DNA of 18,020 bases from positions 1 to 18,020 of the forward strand of contig CAMPAJ010000004.1 in the NCBI GenBank assembly GCA_946631805.1, read 5' to 3'. The DNA is from an uncultured Eggerthellaceae bacterium (GTDB taxonomy: Bacteria; Actinomycetota; Coriobacteriia; Coriobacteriales; Eggerthellaceae). Both the position numbers and the translations under genes were made by a program. Below the pieces are notes generated by a model. It was not told the origin of the DNA. It worked only from the letters and a program-made list of their open reading frames with translations, and made no database searches. Positions 7,773 to 14,836 of the stretch are shown here, one piece after another. The stretch's first letter is position 1; the number at the start of each line of letters is the position of its first letter.

Positions 7773-7968
7773 TGCGAACGGGCCGGCCGTAAAGGACCGA
7801 CCACCCCCAATGGGGCGCGCGAAAGCAGCTTCGGCAAGCGAAGATAACCCCGAAAACGACCGGCCGTAAAGAATCGGTGCAAACCACCCAAACCATTTCC
7901 TCAAAAGGCGCGAGGAAACTATTGAACTAGCTTGGAACGCCAAGAGCGGACACGTAAAAGGAGCATGG
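7773..7968 (+). other. Intergenic/5' leader with direct repeats and a hairpin before the DUF296 gene
   Basis: The 196 bases hold a direct repeat CCGGCCGTAAAG (7783-7794 and 7860-7871), a small CTTCG/CGAAG hairpin between the copies, and a 7-bp stem TTTCCTC (7896-7902)/GAGGAAA (7912-7918) about 50 nt before the start codon. I do not recognise a known riboswitch class. It could be a structured leader of the downstream gene or the remains of intergenic repeats. Confidence 0.35.
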
Positions 7969-8403
7969 ATGGACTACAGACGCTACAACGACGTGTGTTA
8001 CATCAGAATGGACCGCGGTGACGAGATTATCGCCACGATTCTGGACATCTGCAAGCAGGAGGGCATCCAATCCGCCACATTCTGGGGCATCGGCGGTTGC
8101 TCCGACGCCGAAATCCAGGTGTTCGACCCCCAGGCGCGCGCGTTCCAGACCGAGCGCTACGAGGGGATGCTCGAGCTCGTGTCGCTCATGGGCAACGTGA
8201 TCTGCGACGAGGACGGCGCCTTGACGCACCACGCCCATGCGCTGTTCGCATACCAGGAAAACGGTGAACACCATGTTGCCGCCGGCCACCTCAAGTCGTC
8301 GACCGTGCTCTACACTGGCGAAATCGAGCTGCGGCCCGTGCTCGGCCCCGCCATCCACAAGCAGTTCGACCCCGAAACAGGCACCGGCTTCTGGGCGTTC
8401 TAA
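7969..8403 (+). CDS. PPC (DUF296) domain protein
   Basis: 144 residues, a single PPC/DUF296 domain. Family hallmarks are FWGIGGCSDAEIQVFD (38-53), the metal-type histidines THHAHALF (H88, H90) and AAGHLKSS (H107), and the strand VLYTGEIELRPV. Stand-alone bacterial members form trimers and bind a metal with three His; they resemble the plant AT-hook PPC domain but carry no AT-hook, so DNA binding should not be assumed. Function is unknown in most species. ATG at 7969 follows AAGGAG at 7958-7963. An overlapping ATG at 7965 is out of frame. Downstream lie TGTACA-centred palindromes and the convergent leuB gene. Confidence 0.88.
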   Translation: MDYRRYNDVCYIRMDRGDEIIATILDICKQEGIQSATFWGIGGCSDAEIQVFDPQARAFQTERYEGMLELVSLMGNVICDEDGALTHHAHALFAYQENGEHHVAAGHLKSSTVLYTGEIELRPVLGPAIHKQFDPETGTGFWAF

Positions 8404-8440
8404 CGCCTCATACAGTATTCGTGGCATGTGCATCCGACGC

Positions 8441-8472
8441 GTATCTGGAAAAGTGTACATATTTCCTGATAC
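8441..8472. repeat. TGTACA-centred palindrome, copy 1 (32 bp)
   Basis: Left arm GTATCTGGAAA, then AG, centre TGTACA (8454-8459), then TA, right arm TTTCCTGATAC. All arm positions except the single T on each side are symmetric about the centre. It is AT-rich compared with flanking genes and lies between convergent genes. Similar half-sequences recur at 8502-8527. It looks like an intergenic repeat unit or a dimer-binding site. Confidence 0.6.
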
Positions 8473-8525
8473 CCGCATCAAAAGACCTGGTCGAATTTTT
8501 CGATACTGAAAATATGTACACTTTT
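8449..8525. repeat. Long inverted repeat between convergent genes (16-bp perfect arms)
   Basis: AAAAGTGTACATATTT (8449-8464) is perfectly complementary to AAATATGTACACTTTT (8510-8525), with a 45-nt loop. The right arm runs into TTTTTT, so the RNA hairpin could end transcription of the plus-strand DUF296 gene. On the opposite strand the second arm is followed by TTTTCC. The two arms are the cores of two TGTACA palindromes in opposite orientation. Bidirectional terminator use is inferred. Confidence 0.6.
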
Positions 8526-8574
8526 TTGTTTCGGAGCAGGCAAGCGCTTTTGTAGTAAAGGAAATCGCCCCCTG

Positions 8575-9645
8575 CTACATCACCTGAATGCGTTCGGCGA
8601 TGAGGTCGCCCATACGCGCGCACGAAACGGTTTCCTCGCCGCGCTTTGCGATATCGGCCGTTCGGTAGCCCGCTTGGAGCACGGCGTCGACTGCCCGCTC
8701 CATCGCATCGGCCTCATCCGCTAGCGAGAAACTGTACCGCAGCATCATGGCTGCCGACAGAATTGTCGCGATGGGATTGGCGATGCCGCGCCCAGCTATA
8801 TCGGGCGCGCTGCCGTGAATAGGCTCGTATAGACCCACGTTCGTATCGCCGAGCGAAGCGCTCGGAAGCATGCCGATTGAACCCGTAATGCAGCTCGCCT
8901 CGTCGCTGAGGATGTCGCCGAACAGGTTGCCGGTGAGGATGACGTCGAACTGCCCCGGGTTCATGACCAGCTGCATCGAGGCGTTGTCCACGTACTGGTA
9001 GTCGGTCGCCACGTCGGGATACTCTGCCGCCACGCGCTCGACCGTCTCGCGCCACACGCGACTCGTTTCCAAAATATTGGCTTTGTCGACGCAGGTCACA
9101 TGCTTGCGCCGCTGACGGGCAAGCCCATAGGCACGATGCGCTATGCGCTCGATTTCGCCGATGGTGTAGTTCATGTCGTCGTGTCCGGTGCCATCCGCAT
9201 CACGCCATTTGCGCCCGAAGTACACGTCGCCGGTCAGCTCGCGGCACACCACGAGGTCAAGACCTTTCGCAATGCGCTCGGGCTTGAGCGGGCATGCATC
9301 CGCAAGCGGCGCGTAAAGCTTCGCGGGCCGCAGGTTCAGGTACACCTTCAGCGCCTTGCGGATGCCAAGCAGGCCTACCTCGGGCCGAATCTCGGGGGAA
9401 AGCGTGTCCCACGCAGGGCCGCCGACGGCTCCCATGAGCACGCTGTCGGACGCAAGGCAGGCGTCGACAGTCGCCTGCGGCAACGGCTCGCCCACGGCAT
9501 CGAGCGCTGCGCCGCCTATGAGGAGCTCCTCGTAGGAGAATTCGTGCCCGAACACCTGAGCGACCGCATTGAGGCATTTCAGCGCCTCGTCAACGATTTC
9601 CGGACCAATACCGTCACCTTTAAGCAACGCTATGTGGTACTTCAT
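8575..9645 (-). CDS. leuB: 3-isopropylmalate dehydrogenase
   Basis: 356 residues, normal family length. It oxidises and decarboxylates 3-isopropylmalate to 2-oxoisocaproate with NAD+, the third step of leucine synthesis, in the cytosol. Motifs are LLKGDGIGPEI at the N-terminus, the Arg-containing substrate loop RKALKVYLNLRPAK, CRELTGDVYFG, DKANILETSRVWR, the metal-binding GDILSDEAS, and the NAD-binding IHGSAPDIAGRGIANPIA. ATG at 9643-9645 follows CGGAGG. It is the last leu gene on this strand, 233 nt after leuD, and that gap holds an operator-like dyad, so leuB may be transcribed partly from its own promoter. Confidence 0.97.
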   Translation of the reverse strand: MKYHIALLKGDGIGPEIVDEALKCLNAVAQVFGHEFSYEELLIGGAALDAVGEPLPQATVDACLASDSVLMGAVGGPAWDTLSPEIRPEVGLLGIRKALKVYLNLRPAKLYAPLADACPLKPERIAKGLDLVVCRELTGDVYFGRKWRDADGTGHDDMNYTIGEIERIAHRAYGLARQRRKHVTCVDKANILETSRVWRETVERVAAEYPDVATDYQYVDNASMQLVMNPGQFDVILTGNLFGDILSDEASCITGSIGMLPSASLGDTNVGLYEPIHGSAPDIAGRGIANPIATILSAAMMLRYSFSLADEADAMERAVDAVLQAGYRTADIAKRGEETVSCARMGDLIAERIQVM

Positions 9646-9878
9646 GATGCCTCCGTTCTGGTACCTTATTGCATCGCCTTTGACTCGCCACCGCAACCAG
9701 CAGCGCATTTGTCGTCACAATCATTCTAATCGCTAGAAACCGGAATGCGCTGGCGCCTGTCGAAGAAGCTCCTCGCCGGATTTGCGCCTTTCCCATGCCG
9801 AAATCAAGCTAGGATGGCACATCCGGCTGATACAGCCAGCCTGATACAGCCAACCTGGTTGAATGTATCAACTATCAA
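9646..9878 (-). other. leuD-leuB intergenic region
   Basis: The 233 bases hold no convincing gene. The leuD-proximal part carries dyad copy 2 (9842-9870) and an extra half-site TGATACAGCC at 9828-9837, 14 bp from the matching half of the dyad. A possible -10 (TAGAAT on the minus strand, 9723-9728) lies 78-83 nt upstream of the leuB ATG. The last leuD codons contain AAAGGAG, which could start a TTG-initiated 24-codon frame running through the dyad; I do not call it. Confidence 0.45.
9828..9870. promoter_or_regulatory. Operator-like dyad, copy 2, with extra half-site
   Basis: Outer arms TGATACA (9842-9848) and TGTATCA (9864-9870) are perfectly symmetric, inner arms AACC and GGTT flank T9856. 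A third half-site TGATACAGCC occurs at 9828-9837. The dyad agrees with 6775-6803 at 25 of 29 positions. It lies upstream of leuB and just 3' of leuD. It is likely a dimeric regulator's site; no T-run follows, so an intrinsic terminator is unlikely. Confidence 0.55.
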
Positions 9879-10361
9879 CTACTCCTTTAGGCTGTTCAAC
9901 AGACCACCGCAATCGATGATGTTTTGGATGAAGTCGGGAAACGGCTGCGCCTGGTATGTGCCGCCAATCGTAAGGTCGCGCACCTCGCCCGTCTGGAAGT
10001 CGACGGAAACCTCGTCGCCCGCCTGAATGGCTGCAGCAGCCTCCGCGCACTCGAGAATGGGCAGTCCGATGTTGATGGCGTTGCGGTAGAAAATACGCGC
10101 GAAGCTCGGGGCTATGATGCACGCCACGCCGTTGTCCTTCAGGACGCGCGGCGCGTGCTCGCGCGACGATCCGCATCCGAAGTTGCGTCCAGCAACGATT
10201 ATGTCTCCTGGCGCCACGTTGTTGACGAAATCGGCATCGATGTCTTCCATCGCATGCGAGGCCAGCTCAGCCGCATCGGCGATGTTCAAGTACCGCGCCG
10301 GAATGATGACGTCGGTATCGACGTTGTCGCCATACTTGAAAACGCGCCCCTGAACTTTCAC
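9879..10361 (-). CDS. leuD: 3-isopropylmalate dehydratase small subunit
   Basis: 160 residues, the short LeuD type. With LeuC it forms isopropylmalate isomerase, which interconverts 2- and 3-isopropylmalate. Diagnostic sequences are [17 protein letters not shown] near the N-terminus and [12 protein letters not shown] (60-71), the swivel-domain substrate loop. A GTG start at 10359-10361 is chosen because AAAGGGAG lies 5 nt upstream and the family starts here ([11 protein letters not shown]); an upstream ATG at 10415 lies in repeat-containing intergenic sequence. It follows leuC by 129 nt on the same strand. Confidence 0.95.
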   Translation of the reverse strand: MKVQGRVFKYGDNVDTDVIIPARYLNIADAAELASHAMEDIDADFVNNVAPGDIIVAGRNFGCGSSREHAPRVLKDNGVACIIAPSFARIFYRNAINIGLPILECAEAAAAIQAGDEVSVDFQTGEVRDLTIGGTYQAQPFPDFIQNIIDCGGLLNSLKE

Positions 10362-10392
10362 AATCGCTCCCTTTCTTCCAACAATGTGCAAC

Positions 10393-10410
10393 GGGGTCTG
10401 ACCCCAAATA
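10393..10410. repeat. GGGGTC-T-GACCCC palindrome (short copy) in the leuC-leuD gap
   Basis: GGGGTC (10393-10398) and GACCCC (10400-10405) flank a single T, followed by AAATACACAC. The same core and the same AAATACACA flank occur at 10504-10538 in the leuC 3' end. It is a truncated copy of that palindrome. Confidence 0.6.
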
Positions 10411-10490
10411 CACACTCGTGCGCATTCCGCATGCGCTCAGTTTGCCCTCAGCACACAGCCACCGGGCAATCCCAACGCCAGCTTTGTGGG

Positions 10491-11798
10491 CTAATCGGAC
10501 TGGGATGTGTATTTTGGGTCTGACCCCAAATACACATCTGGCACGTCGCGCGGATCGACGATGCGCCCTACGATTGCCGAAGCTGCGGCCACGGCGGGAC
10601 TTGCCAGGTACACCTCGCTTTCTACGTGGCCCATGCGGCCAACGAAATTGCGGTTGGTCGTGGCGATGGCGCGTTCGCCAGCTGCGAGCACGCCCATGTG
10701 ACCGCCCAAGCACGGCCCGCACGTCGGCGTACTCACCGCGCAGCCCGCTTCCACGAACGTCTGAACGAGACCTTCCTGGATGCACTGCATATATATGTGT
10801 TGGGTTGCGGGAATCACAATCGCGCGCACATCGGGATGAACATGACGGCCCTTCAAAATAGCCGCCGCCATGCGCAAGTCCTGCATGCGACCGTTCGTGC
10901 AGCTGCCGATGACGCACTGGTCGATGCGCACGTCGCCGAGCTCGCGCGCAGGGCGTGCGTTCTCGGGAAGGTAAGGGACAGCGACCGTAGGCGGTATTTC
11001 CGATAAATCAACGGTAATCACCTGGTCGTACATTGCATCGGGATCGGCCGCGTGCTCGACAGGCGCACGGCGCGCCCGCCCACCCAAATACGCGCGCGTC
11101 GCTTCGTCCACGGGAAACACCGCATTCTTGGCACCCGCCTCGATGGCCATGTTGCATATGGTGAAACGGTCGTCCATGCTAAGCGCCGCCACGCCGGGCC
11201 CGCCAAATTCCATGCTCTGGTACAGCGCACCGTCCACCCCGATGCGCCCGATGATCCACAGAATGACGTCCTTGCCGCTGACAAAGGGTCCCATCTGCCC
11301 ATGCAGCTCAAACTTGATAGCCCCGGGGACGCGGAACCACGCGCGGCCCGTCGCCATGCCGGCCGCGATATCAGTCGAGCCGACTCCCGTCGAAAACGCT
11401 CCCAGCGCTCCATACGTGCACGTGTGGCTATCGGCGCCGACCACCACGTCGCCCGCTGTGACGAGCCCCTGCTCGGGCAGGAGCGCGTGCTCGATTCCCA
11501 TAACACCTACGTCGAAGAAGTTCACCAAGTCGTGGCCACGCGCGAAATCACGACACAACTTGCACTGCTCGGCGCTCTTGATGTCCTTGTTCGGCGTAAA
11601 GTGGTCGAGCACCAGGCAAACCCGCTCGCGGTCAAATACGCGGTCGAAACCGTTTTCCCTCATGACCCGAATGGCCATGGGCGCCGTCACGTCGTTTGCG
11701 AGCGTGAGGTCAAGATCGCATTCGATAAGCTGCCCCGCTACCACCTCGGACAGCCCCGCATGTGCCGCTAGGATCTTCTGGGTCATAGTCATCCCCAT
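10491..11798 (-). CDS. leuC: 3-isopropylmalate dehydratase large subunit
   Basis: 435 residues. This aconitase-family iron-sulfur subunit works with LeuD in leucine synthesis. The three cluster cysteines are visible: C300 in VIGSCTNGR, and C360 and C363 in [29 protein letters not shown] (122-141) and [17 protein letters not shown] are further family signatures. ATG at 11796-11798 follows AAGGAG with 7-nt spacing; a longer in-frame start at 11855 has no ribosome site. The tail beyond about residue 420 is encoded by a palindromic repeat (10504-10538) and looks like an add-on, since the conserved part ends near VDPRDV. It is first of the leuC-leuD-leuB set. Confidence 0.96.
   Translation of the reverse strand: MGMTMTQKILAAHAGLSEVVAGQLIECDLDLTLANDVTAPMAIRVMRENGFDRVFDRERVCLVLDHFTPNKDIKSAEQCKLCRDFARGHDLVNFFDVGVMGIEHALLPEQGLVTAGDVVVGADSHTCTYGALGAFSTGVGSTDIAAGMATGRAWFRVPGAIKFELHGQMGPFVSGKDVILWIIGRIGVDGALYQSMEFGGPGVAALSMDDRFTICNMAIEAGAKNAVFPVDEATRAYLGGRARRAPVEHAADPDAMYDQVITVDLSEIPPTVAVPYLPENARPARELGDVRIDQCVIGSCTNGRMQDLRMAAAILKGRHVHPDVRAIVIPATQHIYMQCIQEGLVQTFVEAGCAVSTPTCGPCLGGHMGVLAAGERAIATTNRNFVGRMGHVESEVYLASPAVAAASAIVGRIVDPRDVPDVYLGSDPKYTSQSD
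10504..10538. repeat. Palindromic repeat forming the leuC 3' end
   Basis: Left arm GATGTGTATTTTGGGTC (10504-10520) pairs with GACCCCAAATACACATC (10522-10538) around T10521, with one mismatch (T10515/C10527) in 17. The core is shared with 10393-10405. Read on the minus strand it supplies codons [12 protein letters not shown] of leuC, ahead of QSD and the stop. It is probably a mobile or amplified intergenic palindrome that extended the gene. Confidence 0.65.
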
Positions 11799-12000
11799 GG
11801 CAGCGCTCCTTGTTCGATGCCCCGGTATTGCGCAAAGCGCGCACGCGTCACGCATGCGCCCTGCCTAGTGTAGAACAATTTCCGGCACTCCGTTGGGAGC
11901 GTAACTACACGTAATTCTGGTTTTCGTTCGCAATACGCGACCCCTCACGGTGGCTCGGGTACACTAGCTCTTGCTGTTTTTCGAAAGGAAAGGTCCGCAT
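11799..12000. promoter_or_regulatory. Divergent promoter region between leuC and the exonuclease gene
   Basis: The 202 bases hold no gene. A -10 box TACACT is seen for leuC on the minus strand (11867-11872) and for the exonuclease on the plus strand (11960-11965); both continue AG. No clear TTGACA -35 is seen for either. A small stem GCTCC/GGAG lies near 11890-11905. Confidence 0.4.
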
Positions 12001-12966
12001 ATGAACCTCGGAGATGCAATAAGCCATGCAAGCACGATATTCATGCCCGAATTCCTATTCGGGGCCGACGAGGATTTCTTGCTGGGCGAACGCGCGGCCA
12101 ACGAGGAGGCGCTGCACCTGCTCCTAACCGAGTACTTCGAGAATCCCAACCCGAGCTTCGGTTTTGACTTGGTCATCGATTTGGCGGACCGCAACCGTAG
12201 CCTCTGCGACATGATGGGTCCCGAAAGCGTGCAGGCCGACCGCAGCCGCAACTTGGCCAACCATCTTTCCGACGACGACATCCTCAAGGGCGTAGCGGCT
12301 CTGCAACATCGCAGCGTCGAAAAAGTTGCCAAGGAAGTCGAGGGCATGAACGCCACAAAGGGCGTGCTGTACGGCAGCAAACCCGCCAAGGGCAAGTTCG
12401 TGGGCATCGACATCGAGACCACCTCGACCAGCCCCGACCGCGGCTACATCGTCAACGTGGGCTGGGAGGTCATGGAGCTCGCCGAAGGCGCCGAGCCGAC
12501 CGACGCCACGTCGCTGTTCTGCGGCATCCCCGACCAATACGAGGAAACCGGCGTTCCCCTTTCCGAAATCCACAAGATTACGTGGGATGACGTAGCAGGC
12601 AAAAAGCCCTTCCGCGAGGACGCCGATCTGCAGAAAAAGCTGCTGAAGGTCCTGAAGTCCCACCCGTTCATGGCGCACAACGCCGCCTTCGAGGACAGCT
12701 GGTTCACGCTGCACCTTCCCGGCTACGCCGAAGCACGCAAAGAGGGCAAGATCATCCCCATCGACACGCGCGACATCTGCCGCGCGCTCGACCCGGACGT
12801 GCGCTTCATGTCGTGGGAGGCAAAACCCGCAAGCCTCGAAGCCTGGGCGCAGCGCCGCGGCGTCCTTGCCGCCGACGAAGCCGAGCGGCACCTGGGCCTG
12901 GACGACACCGACCTCATGTTCAAGACGCTCATCGCCGAGCTGAAAGAGCGCAACCTCCTTAAGTAG
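12001..12966 (+). CDS. DEDDh-family 3'-5' exonuclease
   Basis: 321 residues. The C-terminal half is an RNase T/DnaQ-like exonuclease: FVGIDIETT supplies D137 and E139, AHNAAFEDSWF supplies D232, and H297-x4-D302 in RHLGLDDTDLM completes the DEDDh set. Members degrade single-stranded DNA or RNA, or proofread. This one is not attached to a polymerase. Residues 1-130 have no recognised domain; they are acidic and probably helical (ADEDFLLGERAANEEALHLLL). ATG at 12001 follows AGGAAAGG. It is transcribed alone, divergent from leuC, and ends at a strong terminator. Confidence 0.88.
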   Translation: MNLGDAISHASTIFMPEFLFGADEDFLLGERAANEEALHLLLTEYFENPNPSFGFDLVIDLADRNRSLCDMMGPESVQADRSRNLANHLSDDDILKGVAALQHRSVEKVAKEVEGMNATKGVLYGSKPAKGKFVGIDIETTSTSPDRGYIVNVGWEVMELAEGAEPTDATSLFCGIPDQYEETGVPLSEIHKITWDDVAGKKPFREDADLQKKLLKVLKSHPFMAHNAAFEDSWFTLHLPGYAEARKEGKIIPIDTRDICRALDPDVRFMSWEAKPASLEAWAQRRGVLAADEAERHLGLDDTDLMFKTLIAELKERNLLK

Positions 12967-12989
12967 GCATCGCCCAATCGCATATATAG

Positions 12990-13023
12990 AAAAGGGGAGC
13001 CGCCACGGGCGACTCCCCTTTTT
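12990..13023. terminator. Bidirectional intrinsic terminator
   Basis: AAAAGGGGAG (12990-12999) pairs perfectly with CTCCCCTTTT (13013-13022), with an inner CGCC/GGCG stem, loop ACG, and TTTTT after the plus-strand arm. On the minus strand the structure ends in CCCCTTTTCTATAT. It lies between the convergent exonuclease and SPFH genes and can serve both. Confidence 0.9.
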
Positions 13024-13052
13024 CGTTCCATCAAATCATGCAAGCGGTTGCG

Positions 13053-14576
13053 CTACGGGCGCGGGGTGCCGCACTCGCCGCAGAACTTGCCGCTGTTGGT
13101 CGTGCCGCACTGCGGGCAAGCCCACTCGGCAGGAGGCTCGGGAACGGGCTTGGCCGTACCGCACTCGCCGCAGAACTTGCCGCTGTTGGCGGTGCCGCAC
13201 TGCGGGCAGGTCCACTCGCCAGCATCGGCTGCGGGGGCTGCCGCCATCGCCACGGCTGCCGCCGCAGCTTCTGCTGCCTGGGCCTCGGCCTGGCGTGCAC
13301 GCTCTTCGGCCTCTGCCACCATGCGCGCCGCATCCTCGGCGGCCTTGGCAGCGGCCTCGGCCTTTGCCTGGGCCTCGGCCTTTGCCGCAGCAGCCTCGGC
13401 TTCGGCACGCGCACGGGCAGCCTCTGCCTCAGCCTGGGCTTGCGCCGCCTGGGCGGCCGCGAGCTCCTCGGCGCGACGCTGCTTCTCGGCCTCGAACGGC
13501 TGCGCGCCGAACCCGCCGCCGTCGGCGATGGGATACGCGCTCTGCGGCTGCTGGTAGGCGCCGGCCGCACCCTGTTGGAACATGTTGGCAGCAGCGCCGC
13601 CACCCATGCCCTGAGCCATGCCCATGCCCATGAACGCGCCGACGGAGCCGTTCTCGTTGGCGGCCGCCGTGCGCATCGCATCGCCCATAGCCGCGGTCGC
13701 ATAGGCGCCAGCCATGTTCGGGTTCTGCAGCGGAGCAGCGGTTTGCAGGTTCTTCAGGCGTTCCTGGTCCTCTTCCGACATCGTGATGGAGTTCACGCCG
13801 AACGACACGATGGCGATACCGCGCTTGTCGGTCCAGTCGGCCGTGAGCTCGTCGTTCAGAATCTCGGCCAGATCCTTCACATGAGCGGGAACGGCGGAGT
13901 AGCGCACGCCCATTTCGGAAATGCGCGCGAGCGCCGGCTGCAGCGCCAGCAGCAGCTCGCTTCTCATCTGCGACTCCAGGCGATCGCGCCTGTAGGGCTC
14001 GTCAACGTTGCCGCACACGTTCTTGTAGAACAGCAACGGGTTGACGATCTTGTACGAGTACTCGCCGTTCATGCGCACGCCCGGCTCGAAGTCGAGGCCC
14101 AGGTTGGCGTCGACGATGCGGAACGGGACCGGAGCGGTCGTGCCGTACTTGTTGCCGTAGATTTCCTTCGTGTTGAAGAAGTAGATGCGCTGGTCCTTGC
14201 CAGTGTCGCCGCCGAACGTGAAGCGCTGGCCGATGCGCTCGAGCGATGCGCGGATGCCGGCCTCGAGGTCGCCGTAGAACAGCGAGGGCTCGGAGGAGCG
14301 GTCGTATACGAACTGGCCGGGCTCGGCGCACACGTCCACGATCTCGCCGGACTCGACGATGATCATGCACTGGCCGTCGTTGACGGCGATGATGGAGCCG
14401 TCGCTGATGATGTTGCTCTCGCCCCTGATGTTGGAGCTACGCCCCTTATCGGACGTGCGCTTTTGACCCTTGACCGCAAGGGTGTTCTCGTCGAGGGAAT
14501 CGCAGTAGAAGAAGTCGCGCCAAGAGTCGGCCAACACGCCGCCAGCTGCGCCCGCGATTGCATGAATCAAACCCAT
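13053..14576 (-). CDS. SPFH/band-7 protein with tandem C-terminal zinc ribbons (YdjI-like)
   Basis: 507 residues. The SPFH/virion-core-like domain occupies about 20-290 (NDGQCMIIVESGEIVDVCAE, RMNGEYSYKIVNPLLFYKNV, GIAIVSFGVNSITMSEED). A Met/Gly/Ala-rich stretch follows (300-345), then an Ala/Glu-rich coiled-coil-like segment (365-450) and two nearly identical zinc ribbons (C457, C460, C469, C472 and C487, C490, C499, C502). The layout resembles Bacillus YdjI, reported to help place PspA at the membrane. No PspA gene is seen in this window. The start at 14576 follows AAGGAG. It is the last of three same-strand genes but lies 260 nt after the TPM gene, so it may have its own promoter. Confidence 0.88.
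   Translation of the reverse strand: MGLIHAIAGAAGGVLADSWRDFFYCDSLDENTLAVKGQKRTSDKGRSSNIRGESNIISDGSIIAVNDGQCMIIVESGEIVDVCAEPGQFVYDRSSEPSLFYGDLEAGIRASLERIGQRFTFGGDTGKDQRIYFFNTKEIYGNKYGTTAPVPFRIVDANLGLDFEPGVRMNGEYSYKIVNPLLFYKNVCGNVDEPYRRDRLESQMRSELLLALQPALARISEMGVRYSAVPAHVKDLAEILNDELTADWTDKRGIAIVSFGVNSITMSEEDQERLKNLQTAAPLQNPNMAGAYATAAMGDAMRTAAANENGSVGAFMGMGMAQGMGGGAAANMFQQGAAGAYQQPQSAYPIADGGGFGAQPFEAEKQRRAEELAAAQAAQAQAEAEAARARAEAEAAAAKAEAQAKAEAAAKAAEDAARMVAEAEERARQAEAQAAEAAAAAVAMAAAPAADAGEWTCPQCGTANSGKFCGECGTAKPVPEPPAEWACPQCGTTNSGKFCGECGTPRP
13066..13217. repeat. Direct repeat encoding tandem zinc ribbons
   Basis: Two nearly identical copies of about 62 bp begin near 13066 and 13156, 90 bp apart, each encoding a CPQCGT-x2-SGKFCGECGT ribbon. 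High DNA identity suggests a recent duplication or ongoing gene conversion. Confidence 0.8.
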
Positions 14577-14836
14577 AGTTACTCCTTACCGTTTGATACC
14601 TTCTGCCGCATCCAGCGCTGCGACGTGCGCTTTATTGACTTCAGGAACATTCTATCTTTCCATCGTTCCCATGTGCCCTATATTTGCTTTCCCCTGCGTC
14701 TTTGCCCTCCTTCTATCCTGCAATCCGCCAGTCAGCTGCGTTGGCGAATAGCTGCGGTGATAAGGCCAGCCCGCAAAGCGTCTGCAGACTCTGCAAGCCT
14801 CAACGGCTCGCACGTCTGGGCCGCTTGCGCGAATCC
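14577..14836 (-). other. Intergenic region upstream of the SPFH gene
   Basis: 260 bases with no supported gene; short minus-strand frames stop quickly. A possible -10 TAGAAT on the minus strand lies near 14650, with no firm -35. This suggests the SPFH gene may have its own transcript as well as read-through. Confidence 0.35.

Noticed and set aside
8408..8623. Short minus-strand frame with repeated KVYIF/KYVHF pieces
   Set aside because: The repeated peptide pieces are translations of the TGTACA palindromes, not a protein.
9798..9875. TTG-started 24-codon minus-strand frame after leuD
   Set aside because: An AAAGGAG lies just before it, but the spacing is short, it runs through the operator dyad, and the peptide has no notable composition.
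11799..11855. Longer N-terminus or leader peptide for leuC
   Set aside because: The 19 extra residues have only one Leu and no ribosome site, whereas the ATG at 11798 has a good AAGGAG.
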